A program made the position numbers and the translations under genes. Below are positions 54,901 through 62,053 of a DNA stretch of 64,000 nucleotides, one piece after another. The notes below the pieces were generated by a model. That model saw nothing but the letters and a program-made list of their open reading frames with translations. It had not been told where the DNA came from and did no database searches. The stretch spans positions 62,001 to 126,000 of the forward strand of contig DYQY01000004.1 of NCBI GenBank assembly GCA_020719045.1, in the 5' to 3' direction. This stretch comes from Candidatus Termititenax sp. (GTDB lineage Bacteria > Margulisbacteria > Riflemargulisbacteria > GWF2-35-9 > DYQY01). Positions within the stretch are counted from its first letter, which is position 1. Each line of letters starts with the position of its first letter.

Positions 54901-54996
54901 TAACAAAATAATTATAATTACTACTGCGACAAAACCTAAAAAATAAAATAAATTTCTTCTTAATTTTGATTGATTGTTATATTGTTTTTTCAGCAT
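48934..54996 (-). CDS. Giant membrane-anchored GH8 glycosidase with tandem 454-residue repeats
   Basis: 2020 residues. N-terminal helix 16-34 ends LLLRGCAG (poor lipobox at Cys36). GH8 domain about 50-620: proton-donor Glu124 in VVSESSSYALLRAIWM, then SDADEDIALSLIFA at 235-248; Ca-loop-like DVDRDGIAD and DRDGDGVKEDG. From 630 three modules repeat, each with an ETxxxSGxYxG beta domain (688, 1142, 1596, and a lone fourth at 1921) and a CBM-like part (YPYAGA / YPYLGK / YPYFGA; GTIRVDIQDEDG and variants). The first two units are 454 residues apart; the third lacks 130 residues. Helix 1992-2008 and a Lys/Arg tail close it. Family GH8 enzymes cut beta-1,4-glucans, xylan or chitosan. Confidence 0.82.
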   Translation of the reverse strand: MLKKQYNNQSKLRRNLFYFLGFVAVVIIIILLLRGCAGNKNVSGKISDYQKASKGILESVWNHYITHENFDADWWSGKFTHPKMIGDDGAPYAFMDSGDVDRDGIADINWSDPKKPFELLVVSESSSYALLRAIWMKDKKTFDKVWAWTKKNLQHSQLEYVYFWKDINHPDNGWKSMSQLGLDKDNLFAWRWAPTIADRDGDGVKEDGIIYYRWQPPSKENNPNEPWRDGYDAASDADEDIALSLIFAHKLWGSKKGDRFLDYEQNARDIIKDIWKKETFINNGERYFAGGDNIKDIEPGYLSPFTYRIFDDFDPEHNWQDVVDSTYRVFHESSVMPLKDWVDKKGENHNQNTKKRQRWAKANLLPDWVNVDKDGKLRDGQSRREPEFGTDAFRGLWRIAVDYDWYSDDRARDYLRKNSNLGPYNFLTYRMNDGRGNWDKTTNYDEAKKIASVFWHDGSYALYESNYEPKPNDSYVQNSFSSRANCAQYGVYLSYFWSSYLSDPNPKTFKIVEKLLTPLITPEADGFSKRQYVIPDDQLAKETPANLAKHVPAEKVDSRVEIGTPYKDGDGWYSKSKEGGYWTVFDHSEWNAQMDYFSSTWAWFGLAHFAGMIKNFYTHDNTKPNIIDFDLYLDSAFNYKVKDEPIMVDTVYVKAVGKDKNPKRRDFFYVRVESNQKGADPIIVKVAETGNKTGVYTGSFSIGLDGSKAGKVIAASVGKEIKVIIDHQPKINKTYMIGKLVIPMIVEDFENGAYDDANPMAWWTDSIFPSSGKPAFNVGKDAGIYIWKDTKWHIRFLAGDNGEIYHGMILTDGKVTYAGNSDTENTDQFKKLERSVDFSFQERNGQDGIDFTVDGEYVIFDIKRNGVYDLEAFKIGVDALSSFGAPLVLRNIGETGTYKYQMSSSIAYNSNYALKINKNYIGKGYPYAGAVVFNEEHKDWTQFDEFEFDVYLKNDIGTIRVDIQDEDGTVVILNGYNPWSREKGAGWYKWKSNNLLGVDVNANLLQPFSIRYRNWWKGWSFDKGRNVERTKEINLANIKNIMFCINGGNKDNSELIIDNLTLKKDNYYYAFNKPKSIADIAFYNDKEFTKVIADKSLLNKDNVYIQVTGKDASKETIDRFKIRIETSDKHPGCEDMDLELIETDINSGIYRGHLKIGVYSDFAHRIIGASAGSTIKVFSDVRKGFVKQLKIGEFDLKILLDNFDDIAAGINPDSWWVDNIDPTDGRPIYPAGKKLGYFLWKDNNTWYLRWSSDQTTHKFTGSLKSDGNINIINRYNIEQGDSVAQSTPKSVEFSAFEKYAEDGIDFTLDGTFVQIENYIDGKKYPQLTSVGPNDWNKAYTIPFIVKEYGRTKSYELMISNKRSVSGPNSLQIRKTYFSKDYPYLGKWGLSGDLKKWNDKTEFVFWIYLPGNIGDIQVDIEDSNRQTAVLNSYNPYNYNKGPGWYRWSSNYQSGRAVSDRAIDTRPIKDRRFWKSYDTTVENYVDVTSKFKLGDILNVELSIGGGEKADSVVEIDDMYLIRGNKHIGRTNPKNIEYVKLFRDQLYKYELKNLITTQKVYLEVKGRDGDKNSRDKINVELYSNDAVVNDKSIIVVLEETGANTGIYRGAFSTDLNTYKDEDILGAAWGSKVKIVPPVEKAKAAQFEVGLFDLIHIIDDFADGSIDDKYPVIWWIAGSEAADKSYMLKVAGKGKKHLDVYKRYRGDDYPYFGAWGLNGRYADWSDKEDLIVEMQLDNNPGELRVDIEDESGNKAVLNGYAAWNSEKGAGVYEWSAAEGLGSDVEMKLVQKDKIRDRSWWKGWSADQQQYVDVTDDFDFNKVRNIQFLIDSAGKLDKTCKINKVYLKNKNYRVGKKRPTLVQTVKLFHDPGYVAEIGKDDNIQFKKVYVEVLGKDADPTKLDIFDSKVLVYPLGDNYYPVKVRLTETTNHSGRYRGMVDLGTVYSPMTLAPVKVKDSVVVEYDEKNKTRKFLIVSLLDFDPKMYSSLQKGFGIPWKWIVLLIILTAVVFYLYKRRKDKKNRKYK

Positions 54997-55004
54997 ATCT
55001 CTAT

Positions 55005-55033
55005 ATTATGCACATCAACAGAAATATAGTCAA
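55005..55033 (-). promoter_or_regulatory. Promoter of the GH8 gene
   Basis: TTGACT (55028-55033) and CATAAT (55005-55010), 17 bases apart, in the 50-base gap after the permease. The start would fall at most a few bases before the ATG, so the message is near-leaderless. Confidence 0.6.
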
Positions 55034-55046
55034 TTTGGTCTTTTGA

Positions 55047-56855
55047 CTAGCCTTTTACGGCGCCAGCAGTAAGACCTTTTACGATATGTTTCTGTAGCAA
55101 GAAAAACAACACTAAAACTGGAAGGGTTGCTATAGTAGCAGCAGCCATCATTAGGTCGTATCTGTTTTGATAATTTCCAACAAACAGTCTAATTCCTATT
55201 GGAATAGTTAGAGTGTCTGAATCGGTTAAAATCCATGCAAACATTAGCTCATCCCATGCTTGAAGGAAAATATAAATACCAGTAGCAACAATACCAGGCA
55301 CCGCTAATGGCAAGGTAATTTTATAGAAAACCTGAAAAGCATTACATCCATCTACTCTAGCTGACTCTTCTAGTTCAACAGGAATAGAAGCAAAAAAACT
55401 TCTTAATATCCAAATAGAAAAAGGAACAAAAAAAGCAGTATAGATAAACGTTAAACCACCATGTGTGCCTTGAACCGAAACACCAGTAACATCACTAACC
55501 CATTTGAACATAATGAATATTGGGATTAAATACATTATCTGAGGAATCATTTGTGTAGCTAATATCGATACACCAAAAGCCTTATTTCCAGGGAAATTAA
55601 ATCTAACTAAAGCATAAGATGCTAAAGTAGCTAAAATCATAGCAAAAAGCATTGTAAAGCCTGAAATAATAATACTATTCTTTAAATATAGTCCAAAATC
55701 TATATTCTTCCAAAGGTCAGCATAATTCTCTACCATTACTAGTCTATGACCAAGTGGAAGCTGGAAAGAATCATATGGCTTTCCTTTTAAGTCTTTTATA
55801 AAAGATACTCTACCATAAGATGACCCTAGTATAACCTCATCACCATTTGCAATAATTCTAGTTACCTCACTACTAGAATAGTCAGATTTAGGATCTACAA
55901 CAACCCCATCCTTTAATTCTCTAACTAAATGATAAGCCTCAATATCAACTTTACCTGTATTCAAATTAGCTACTTTTAATCCTGTTGGACTAACAATGTA
56001 TACGGTTTCACCTTTAATGATAATATCTTCAAATAAACTAACACCAAAATCCTTTACATCAAGAACGGCTTGCTTATCAGTATCTATAAAATATATCCCA
56101 TTCTGAACTAATAGTAATAGATTATTACCCTTAACCTGCTTAACCTCTTGAACACCTGCTGGTAGATAATTATCACCTAAATCTATCCTTTTCTCCTCAA
56201 CAAATGTTTGCTTATTTAGAACTAACAAGTACCTGTTTGTATTAACATATAACTTATCACCTATTATTTGAATATTGCGAATAAAACTATCACTATTAGT
56301 TTCTAGCTTAACTTTTCTTGCTAAGGATAAATCATTTTTATTATAAACATATATTCTATTCATACCTTTAAGTTCTATTGAGTAAACGACAACATCATCG
56401 TAGGCAACTATAGATGTTTTACCTAAACGATTAGTGTCTACTCCTGTAACTGGACTAGATGCTTCTTTTTTAATCTCTAATGTTCTTCTGTCTATTTTAT
56501 ATAGACCCTTAGTCGAATTTGCAAAATAGATAAAATCGCTATCTAAAAAATAACTTACGTCTCTTCCATTAACCTTTAACTTATTTAGCGATTTCTTTGT
56601 ATCAGCATCATAGACAGCAATCCCACCATCTTGAGAAAAAACATAGAAATCCTTTCCAGCAAGCTCCATGCCAATAACATCGTTTTTTGCTCTACTGAAT
56701 CCAACTTTTCCACTTAAAATATCATTATTATTTTTAAAAGAAGAAAACATCATCCAAAATATCGGAAATGAATTTATAATCAAAAAAGCAAACATTATTA
56801 CAAGAAAAACGTTTCTTAAGATTCTCTCTTTTTGATAATAATTAACAAAAGCCAT
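55047..56855 (-). CDS. Sugar ABC transporter permease (MalG type) with inserted beta-propeller-like domain
   Basis: 602 residues, twice the usual 280. Helix 1 (14-36) and FSSFKNNNDILSG are normal, and from residue 366 the sequence resumes as MalG (VENYADLWKNIDFGLYLKNS; EAA loop ELEESARVDGCNAFQVFYKI). Between them, about 52-365, lies a beta-rich insert with repeated blades: GIAVYDADTKKSL, LYKIDRRTLEIKK, IYVYNKNDLSLARKV, LLVLNKQTFVEEKRI. By topology it should face the periplasm, next to the binding protein. Joined to the other permease by TAATG. Confidence 0.88.
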   Translation of the reverse strand: MAFVNYYQKERILRNVFLVIMFAFLIINSFPIFWMMFSSFKNNNDILSGKVGFSRAKNDVIGMELAGKDFYVFSQDGGIAVYDADTKKSLNKLKVNGRDVSYFLDSDFIYFANSTKGLYKIDRRTLEIKKEASSPVTGVDTNRLGKTSIVAYDDVVVYSIELKGMNRIYVYNKNDLSLARKVKLETNSDSFIRNIQIIGDKLYVNTNRYLLVLNKQTFVEEKRIDLGDNYLPAGVQEVKQVKGNNLLLLVQNGIYFIDTDKQAVLDVKDFGVSLFEDIIIKGETVYIVSPTGLKVANLNTGKVDIEAYHLVRELKDGVVVDPKSDYSSSEVTRIIANGDEVILGSSYGRVSFIKDLKGKPYDSFQLPLGHRLVMVENYADLWKNIDFGLYLKNSIIISGFTMLFAMILATLASYALVRFNFPGNKAFGVSILATQMIPQIMYLIPIFIMFKWVSDVTGVSVQGTHGGLTFIYTAFFVPFSIWILRSFFASIPVELEESARVDGCNAFQVFYKITLPLAVPGIVATGIYIFLQAWDELMFAWILTDSDTLTIPIGIRLFVGNYQNRYDLMMAAATIATLPVLVLFFLLQKHIVKGLTAGAVKG

Positions 56856-57814
56856 TAAAAAATCTCCTCTGTCTTTTTATAGTGTTTGTACCAAAAATTA
56901 ACAACTATAATCATCACCAATAGTAATAATACTGACGTCGCTGCACCAGCTCCAAAATCCCATCTCATAAACGAGTTACGGAAAATATTTGTCATCATTA
57001 AATCGCCCCACTTACCAGGGAATCCAGCACCATTACCAAACATCATAATTACAATATTAAAAGAATATGTATTATAAATCATTCCAAATAACACTAAAAT
57101 CATCCATACTGGACTAAGCATTGGCCATGTTATCTTCCAGAAAGTTTTCCACTTACCAGCACCATCAATCTTGGCTGCATCATATAAAGACTGAGGAACA
57201 TTTTGTATGCCTGCAAGTAACATCAACATTGAAAATGGCCAAAATCTCCATATAGTAGGAATAATAATTGCCCATATTGAGTTAACTCCTACCAACCAAA
57301 ATGGCTTTTCAGCAAGAAGATGCAACCAGTCAACAAGAATAATATTGATAATACCTATCGTCTGTTGGAACATAAATCCCCACAAAATACCTGTAACATA
57401 AGTTGGAACTATCCAAGAAAACATAAACAAGGTTCTTACAAGTCCTCTACCTTTAAATTCAATACTAAGCATCAAAGCTACAACCATACCAACTGCTGTT
57501 TGCCCAATTGTAACTAAGAAGGAATAAATGATTGTATTTCTTACTGCATCATAGATACCAATTCTCATTGGACTTGATGGGTTAAACATAACGTCATAAA
57601 AATTACCAAAACCAATAAAAGGAGCACCCAAATATTGATTAAGAGTAAAATTATTTAATCTTAAAAAAGACATATACAATCCCTGAACGATTGGGAAGAA
57701 ATGCATTAGAACCATAGCTATAGCTGTTGGCAATACAAAGTAATATGCTATTTTATACTTATGATAGTAATACTTTGTTTTTTCTAAAAAAGTCATTTCA
57801 CTTATATTAACCAT
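56855..57814 (-). CDS. Sugar ABC transporter permease (MalF/UgpA type)
   Basis: 319 residues with six membrane helices. EAA loop VPQSLYDAAKIDGAGKWKTF followed by ITWPMLSPVW, and FPIVQGLYMSFLRLNN after helix 1. Normal size, unlike its partner. It follows the binding protein by seven bases. No ATPase subunit is encoded in the window, so a shared MsmX/MalK-type ATPase elsewhere is expected. Confidence 0.93.
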   Translation of the reverse strand: MVNISEMTFLEKTKYYYHKYKIAYYFVLPTAIAMVLMHFFPIVQGLYMSFLRLNNFTLNQYLGAPFIGFGNFYDVMFNPSSPMRIGIYDAVRNTIIYSFLVTIGQTAVGMVVALMLSIEFKGRGLVRTLFMFSWIVPTYVTGILWGFMFQQTIGIINIILVDWLHLLAEKPFWLVGVNSIWAIIIPTIWRFWPFSMLMLLAGIQNVPQSLYDAAKIDGAGKWKTFWKITWPMLSPVWMILVLFGMIYNTYSFNIVIMMFGNGAGFPGKWGDLMMTNIFRNSFMRWDFGAGAATSVLLLLVMIIVVNFWYKHYKKTEEIF

Positions 57815-57821
57815 TATCTAG

Positions 57822-59174
57822 CTATCTATTCATAAGCAATACTTTATCAACTTCGATTGCTGCTTTCTTTAATACATCATCATAAATAACATCTGTAGTA
57901 AATTTATCTTTGTTATTTAATACATATTCCCACATAATACCAAACCTTCTGTTAAGTGGTTGCTCAATTTGTGCCCACTCTGGGATACAAGGATATGCAC
58001 GACCATACTTAACTGCTTCTCTATAAACTGATCTTCTTACATCTTGAGTAAAATATGGATCATCAAAAGCCTCCATTGCTGATGGCAAGAATCCACTTCT
58101 CTTTGAGTATTCAACTTGAGCTTTTTTACCAACTAAATACTTGATTACTTCCCATGCTTCATCCTTATTCTTGGAGTTCTTAAACACTGAAAGGTTGCTA
58201 CCACCTACGAAAGTGACCTTTCCTTTTGGACCTTCTGGATAAGGAACAATATCAAATCTTTTTGCAACATATGTATTTGCAGCTCCACCTTGCTCTTCTG
58301 GAGTTGTTAGAGCTCTTAACTCATTTGAACCAGTAAATATAATTGCATATTCACCATTGTTAAAAGCATTTTCTACTTGAGAAGTATTTTGCTCTAAACA
58401 AGATGCTGGGACATAACCTTTGATTACTAAATTAACTAAATATGATAACCCGCTTGCTGCTTCATTTGAATAAAGAGCACATTCTTTATTGCCTTCCTTT
58501 AAGAAGTCTCCACCAGCCATCCAAATCCATGGCGCTAAGTTATGAACAACATTCCAGTCGTTCTTACCAGTAATACCAAGTGGGTATACTTTCTTTCCAT
58601 CAATTGTTAAATTTGCTTTGTTAATCTTATCTAATGTGTTTTGGAATGATTCCCAAGTAGCTAAATCATTTTTCGTTAAACCTAATCTATTAAAAACGTC
58701 TGTTCTATAGTACATAGCTCTTGCATCTACAAACCATGGAATAGAAGTTACTGCATTTGAACCATCTATGCCAGAATACTTCCAAGAAGATGGTAGAAAA
58801 TATGAAGAACCACCAAGCTCAGATACTTTACTTGTTAAATCAGCTAAAGCGCCCATGCCAGTAACTGCTCCAACCCATGTCGTACCAAGCTGTAATATGT
58901 CTGGACCTTCGCCTGACATTGTAGCGATTGTAATTCTTTGCCACGCTGAACCCCAATCTAAAGAGGTAATTTGAACTTTAATATCAGGATTTTCTTTATG
59001 GAAGTCTTCTAAAACATCAGATAAGTCATTAATTGGCTCAAGCGAGTTAGGCATTACCCACATAGTAACAACTGTTTGACCACTTTTTTGTTCTTTAGCT
59101 CCGCAACCTGAAATTAATATTGAAAACGAAACGAGAATTACTGAAATTAATATGGACGAAAAAATTTTATTCAT
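57822..59174 (-). CDS. Sugar-binding lipoprotein of ABC transporter (family 1)
   Basis: 450 residues from ATG 59174; a GTG four codons earlier would lie within the AGAGGTGG ribosome site. Signal peptide with lipobox LISGCGAKE. The body is MalE-like: VTMWVMPNSLEPINDLSDVL, MSGEGPDILQLGTTWVG, NNGEYAIIFTGS and GKVTFVGGSNLSVFKNS. It delivers an oligosaccharide to the two permeases; the ligand is unknown but the GH8 gene points to beta-linked glycans. Confidence 0.93.
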   Translation of the reverse strand: MNKIFSSILISVILVSFSILISGCGAKEQKSGQTVVTMWVMPNSLEPINDLSDVLEDFHKENPDIKVQITSLDWGSAWQRITIATMSGEGPDILQLGTTWVGAVTGMGALADLTSKVSELGGSSYFLPSSWKYSGIDGSNAVTSIPWFVDARAMYYRTDVFNRLGLTKNDLATWESFQNTLDKINKANLTIDGKKVYPLGITGKNDWNVVHNLAPWIWMAGGDFLKEGNKECALYSNEAASGLSYLVNLVIKGYVPASCLEQNTSQVENAFNNGEYAIIFTGSNELRALTTPEEQGGAANTYVAKRFDIVPYPEGPKGKVTFVGGSNLSVFKNSKNKDEAWEVIKYLVGKKAQVEYSKRSGFLPSAMEAFDDPYFTQDVRRSVYREAVKYGRAYPCIPEWAQIEQPLNRRFGIMWEYVLNNKDKFTTDVIYDDVLKKAAIEVDKVLLMNR

Positions 59175-59208
59175 AATTGGTACCACCTCTTAGTTTTTTT
59201 CAGGCGTC

Positions 59209-59237
59209 ATCATAGCATTGGGCTTGGTCCCTGTCAA
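59209..59237 (-). promoter_or_regulatory. Strong promoter of the sugar-uptake operon
   Basis: Minus strand: consensus -35 TTGACA (59232-59237), 17 bases, -10 TATGAT (59209-59214). This is the closest match to consensus in the window. TGACGCC just after the -10 recurs in the upstream terminator stem, perhaps by chance. Confidence 0.82.
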
Positions 59238-59261
59238 TTTAATGATTACGTTTTAATGAAA

Positions 59262-59292
59262 GAAAAATGACGTCAATATGACGCCATTTTTC
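59262..59292 (-). terminator. Terminator of the UDP-sugar pyrophosphorylase gene
   Basis: 14-base stem GAAAAATGACGTCA / TGACGCCATTTTTC with one mismatch and an ATA loop, followed on the minus strand by TTTCATT. Lies 35 bases past the stop at 59327. Confidence 0.75.
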
Positions 59293-59326
59293 TAATATTT
59301 TATTGAATACAAAAAAACAAAAATAA

Positions 59327-60898
59327 CTAATCTTCTGGCAATAAGTTTTCAATAGAAAGTGGTTGCCACTTGCCATCCTTTAACATCATTCCATAATCCT
59401 TAACTAAAACACTATGCAACCCTTGATTTAATTGAGTTGCCAACTCTCTATACTCTTCAGGATAATTTGCATTATCTAACCCTATTCCACTGGTCATTAA
59501 TAACTCGGTGTACATTTTTGCAGCTAAAAATCTTGCATCTTTATTAACCGCAATGAACATAGGGTTAGCCATCATACCAATAACTTCCCAAGTAACTTGT
59601 TCAGCTTGAACGTACGTCCCTGCATCTTTTTTCTGCACACTAACTCTCATTGGAAGATTATCTGCAATGTTATCTATATTCGTTATAATCCACTCCAAAT
59701 CAAACACACCAGTTGCACAATTAAAAAGTATTGGATGACCTTTTTCATCTAGTTCCTTAATTTTTTCTTCTTTGACAGCAACACCAATGTCACCACAATT
59801 ATATTTACCAAACTGATCTTTAATTAAAACGCCACCCTTAACATCCGCTTTAGTCTTAAAAGAAAAATCAAAAGCACCATTTTTACCAGTAATTGCAAGA
59901 GCTGCAACAGAAGCTGGATCATACATATTTGCCATATTATCGATATTTCCTAAATAATAATAACGGACTCCTGACTTATATAAAGAAGTAAATACATCTT
60001 TTAAAACCTCAAAATTATGACCATGTCCTCTTGGCATTGGAATAAGGCCATGTTTTTTACCAGTAGCAGTAGTAAACACATCTGCTGGCCTACCTCCTGC
60101 AGTAATTGCAGCTAATAATGGCTGAGAACCAGTAAGAAAAATATCTTTTAAACTTACATCACCTAATGCTTCTAACAAGTCTTTCAATAAAGGACTATTT
60201 TGATATTCCTCTAATTTGCTTTGAATAATCTCATGATTTAAAACACTATCCATTTGAAACATTTTAACAACATCCTGCGATGTAGTACCTTCATGAGTTC
60301 TCATATACTGAAGGGCTCTAATTAATAAAGCTCTTATTTTAATCTCCATAATATCAAAACCTTTAGAACCATCAGGATTAATATAAGCTTCAGTTAATCC
60401 TTTTGGAATTTCATTATAGGTTGAAGCGCTCTCTATTTGATTACGATATAACTCATATAAAGCAGGATATCCACCACTATTCTTTTTCTTATCAACGTAG
60501 CTACTTGCTGAACCACCATTCAACATCCCATAGCCAACATATGGAAATAGTTCATTACCAATCTTTGTAAGTGCATCAAAACTAAAAATAGCGTTTCCAG
60601 CTTCATCGATCTCAGCAAAATCTCTAAGCTCAATATTAATACCCTTAGAATCAAATAACGCTTGAGCCGTTGCTAAGCCAACAATAATATTAGAACCTTC
60701 TTTAATCTCAATTACAGACTCTCCATCAATACCTGGAATTTCTTTAGCCTCTATTGGCTCATATCCATCATACTTCCCTGCATTAAATGCATCTATTGTT
60801 CTTTTTGTTAAGCTTGGATCTATATTTACAGACTTCATCTTCGCATCTAATTCTGGTGAAAAAACGAAACCACTATCTGCTACCACTTTATTCCTCAT
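59327..60898 (-). CDS. UDPGP-family nucleotidyltransferase (UTP-hexose-1-phosphate uridylyltransferase)
   Basis: 523 residues from ATG 60898 (GAAGGGAG upstream). The nucleotide loop is MLNGGSASSYVDKKKN, with ITAGGRPADVF, MPRGHGHNFEVL and GNIDNMANMYDP as in the eukaryote-like UDPGP family. It likely makes UDP-glucose or UDP-N-acetylhexosamine for envelope polymers. A TTG frame extension to 60967 holds the promoter and is not included. Substrate not settled from sequence. Confidence 0.82.
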   Translation of the reverse strand: MRNKVVADSGFVFSPELDAKMKSVNIDPSLTKRTIDAFNAGKYDGYEPIEAKEIPGIDGESVIEIKEGSNIIVGLATAQALFDSKGINIELRDFAEIDEAGNAIFSFDALTKIGNELFPYVGYGMLNGGSASSYVDKKKNSGGYPALYELYRNQIESASTYNEIPKGLTEAYINPDGSKGFDIMEIKIRALLIRALQYMRTHEGTTSQDVVKMFQMDSVLNHEIIQSKLEEYQNSPLLKDLLEALGDVSLKDIFLTGSQPLLAAITAGGRPADVFTTATGKKHGLIPMPRGHGHNFEVLKDVFTSLYKSGVRYYYLGNIDNMANMYDPASVAALAITGKNGAFDFSFKTKADVKGGVLIKDQFGKYNCGDIGVAVKEEKIKELDEKGHPILFNCATGVFDLEWIITNIDNIADNLPMRVSVQKKDAGTYVQAEQVTWEVIGMMANPMFIAVNKDARFLAAKMYTELLMTSGIGLDNANYPEEYRELATQLNQGLHSVLVKDYGMMLKDGKWQPLSIENLLPED

Positions 60899-60937
60899 AT
60901 TCTCTATACTCCCTTCAGGTTTATGTTTTAGTATAGA

Positions 60938-60967
60938 ATTATCGTAACTTAATTGTACTTTTCCCAA
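60938..60967 (-). promoter_or_regulatory. Probable promoter of the UDPGP gene
   Basis: TTGGGA (60962-60967) and GATAAT (60938-60943), 18 bases apart; an alternative pair TACAAT and TATACT overlaps it. Either leaves a leader with a ribosome site before ATG 60898. Confidence 0.5.
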
Positions 60968-61018
60968 TAATATTAAATTGAAATAATCTGTTGCTTTAAG
61001 AATAACAGGAAAATTTTA

Positions 61019-62053
61019 CTATCTCAAGTAAGACATCATATGGCCATCGCGAGTCTGTTGTCTTAGCTTCTCTAAAGCTTTAGCTTCTATTTGTCTAATA
61101 CGCTCTCTAGTTACATTATATACTTGCCCTACTTCTTCGAGCGTTCTTGGCATCCCATCATGTAATCCAAACCTTAGTCTAAGAACCATCTGCTCTCTTT
61201 CAGTTAGAAATGTCTGAAGAACGGTTTCTAAATCTTCCCTTAAAAGGTCAGATAATACTCGTTCCTCTGGGTTCTTTTCAACTTCACTCTCTACAATATC
61301 AGACAGACTATTACTATCATCATCACCAATTGGAGTCTCAAGTGATATTGGCAACTGAGCTATTTTAGCTAATTCTTGTACCTTAGTTAAAGATAACTCG
61401 CTAAACTCTGCAAGTTCTTCGTCAGTTGGTTTCCGTTTATGCTCTTGCATAAACATTTTAGATATCTTTTTCAATTTATTTAGAGTTTCAACAACATGAA
61501 CAGGAAGTCTAATTGATCTAGACTGGTCAGCTATTGCTCTTGTGATTGCTTGCCTAATCCACCAGGTAGCATAAGTTGAAAACTTATAACCTTTTGTATA
61601 GTCATACTTATCAACTGCCTTCATAAGACCAATATTGCCTTCTTGAATAAGGTCTAAAAATGATAAGCCTCTACCATTGTATCTTTTAGCGATACTAACA
61701 ACTAAACGCAAATTAGATCTTATCAGAATCTTCCTTGCTTCATCATCATTGTTCTCCTGAATTCTTTGGGCAATATCAAACTCCTCGGCTGTGGTTAATA
61801 GTTTGATTCTTCCAATTTCCTTAAGGTACATCTTAATTGAGTCATACTTTGTACCCTTATTACTATCTTCCTCAAGTACAATATTTTCCTCTATATCTAC
61901 TTCTATCTCAACATCATCAAGCTCTTGAGGGTCTACATCATCAGTAGCCTCTGCATCATTGGTTATTTCAGCAAGATCAACATGAGTATCTTTTAATATT
62001 TCTAAAATATCATTTGGGGAATCAATTGATTCGAATAAAACTTCTGTATTCAT
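61019..62053 (-). CDS. rpoD: RNA polymerase primary sigma factor (sigma70)
   Basis: 344 residues: short acidic N-terminus in place of region 1.1, region 1.2 ([20 protein letters not shown]), region 2 ([20 protein letters not shown]), region 3 and region 4 ([20 protein letters not shown]). These regions fit the TTGACA/TATAAT promoters seen here. Overlaps dnaG by four bases (ATGA), the common dnaG-rpoD pairing. Confidence 0.96.
   Translation of the reverse strand: MNTEVLFESIDSPNDILEILKDTHVDLAEITNDAEATDDVDPQELDDVEIEVDIEENIVLEEDSNKGTKYDSIKMYLKEIGRIKLLTTAEEFDIAQRIQENNDDEARKILIRSNLRLVVSIAKRYNGRGLSFLDLIQEGNIGLMKAVDKYDYTKGYKFSTYATWWIRQAITRAIADQSRSIRLPVHVVETLNKLKKISKMFMQEHKRKPTDEELAEFSELSLTKVQELAKIAQLPISLETPIGDDDSNSLSDIVESEVEKNPEERVLSDLLREDLETVLQTFLTEREQMVLRLRFGLHDGMPRTLEEVGQVYNVTRERIRQIEAKALEKLRQQTRDGHMMSYLR

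Noticed and set aside
60899-60967. TTG-started extension of the UDPGP gene
   Set aside because: It overlaps -35/-10 boxes, and a strong ribosome site precedes ATG 60898.
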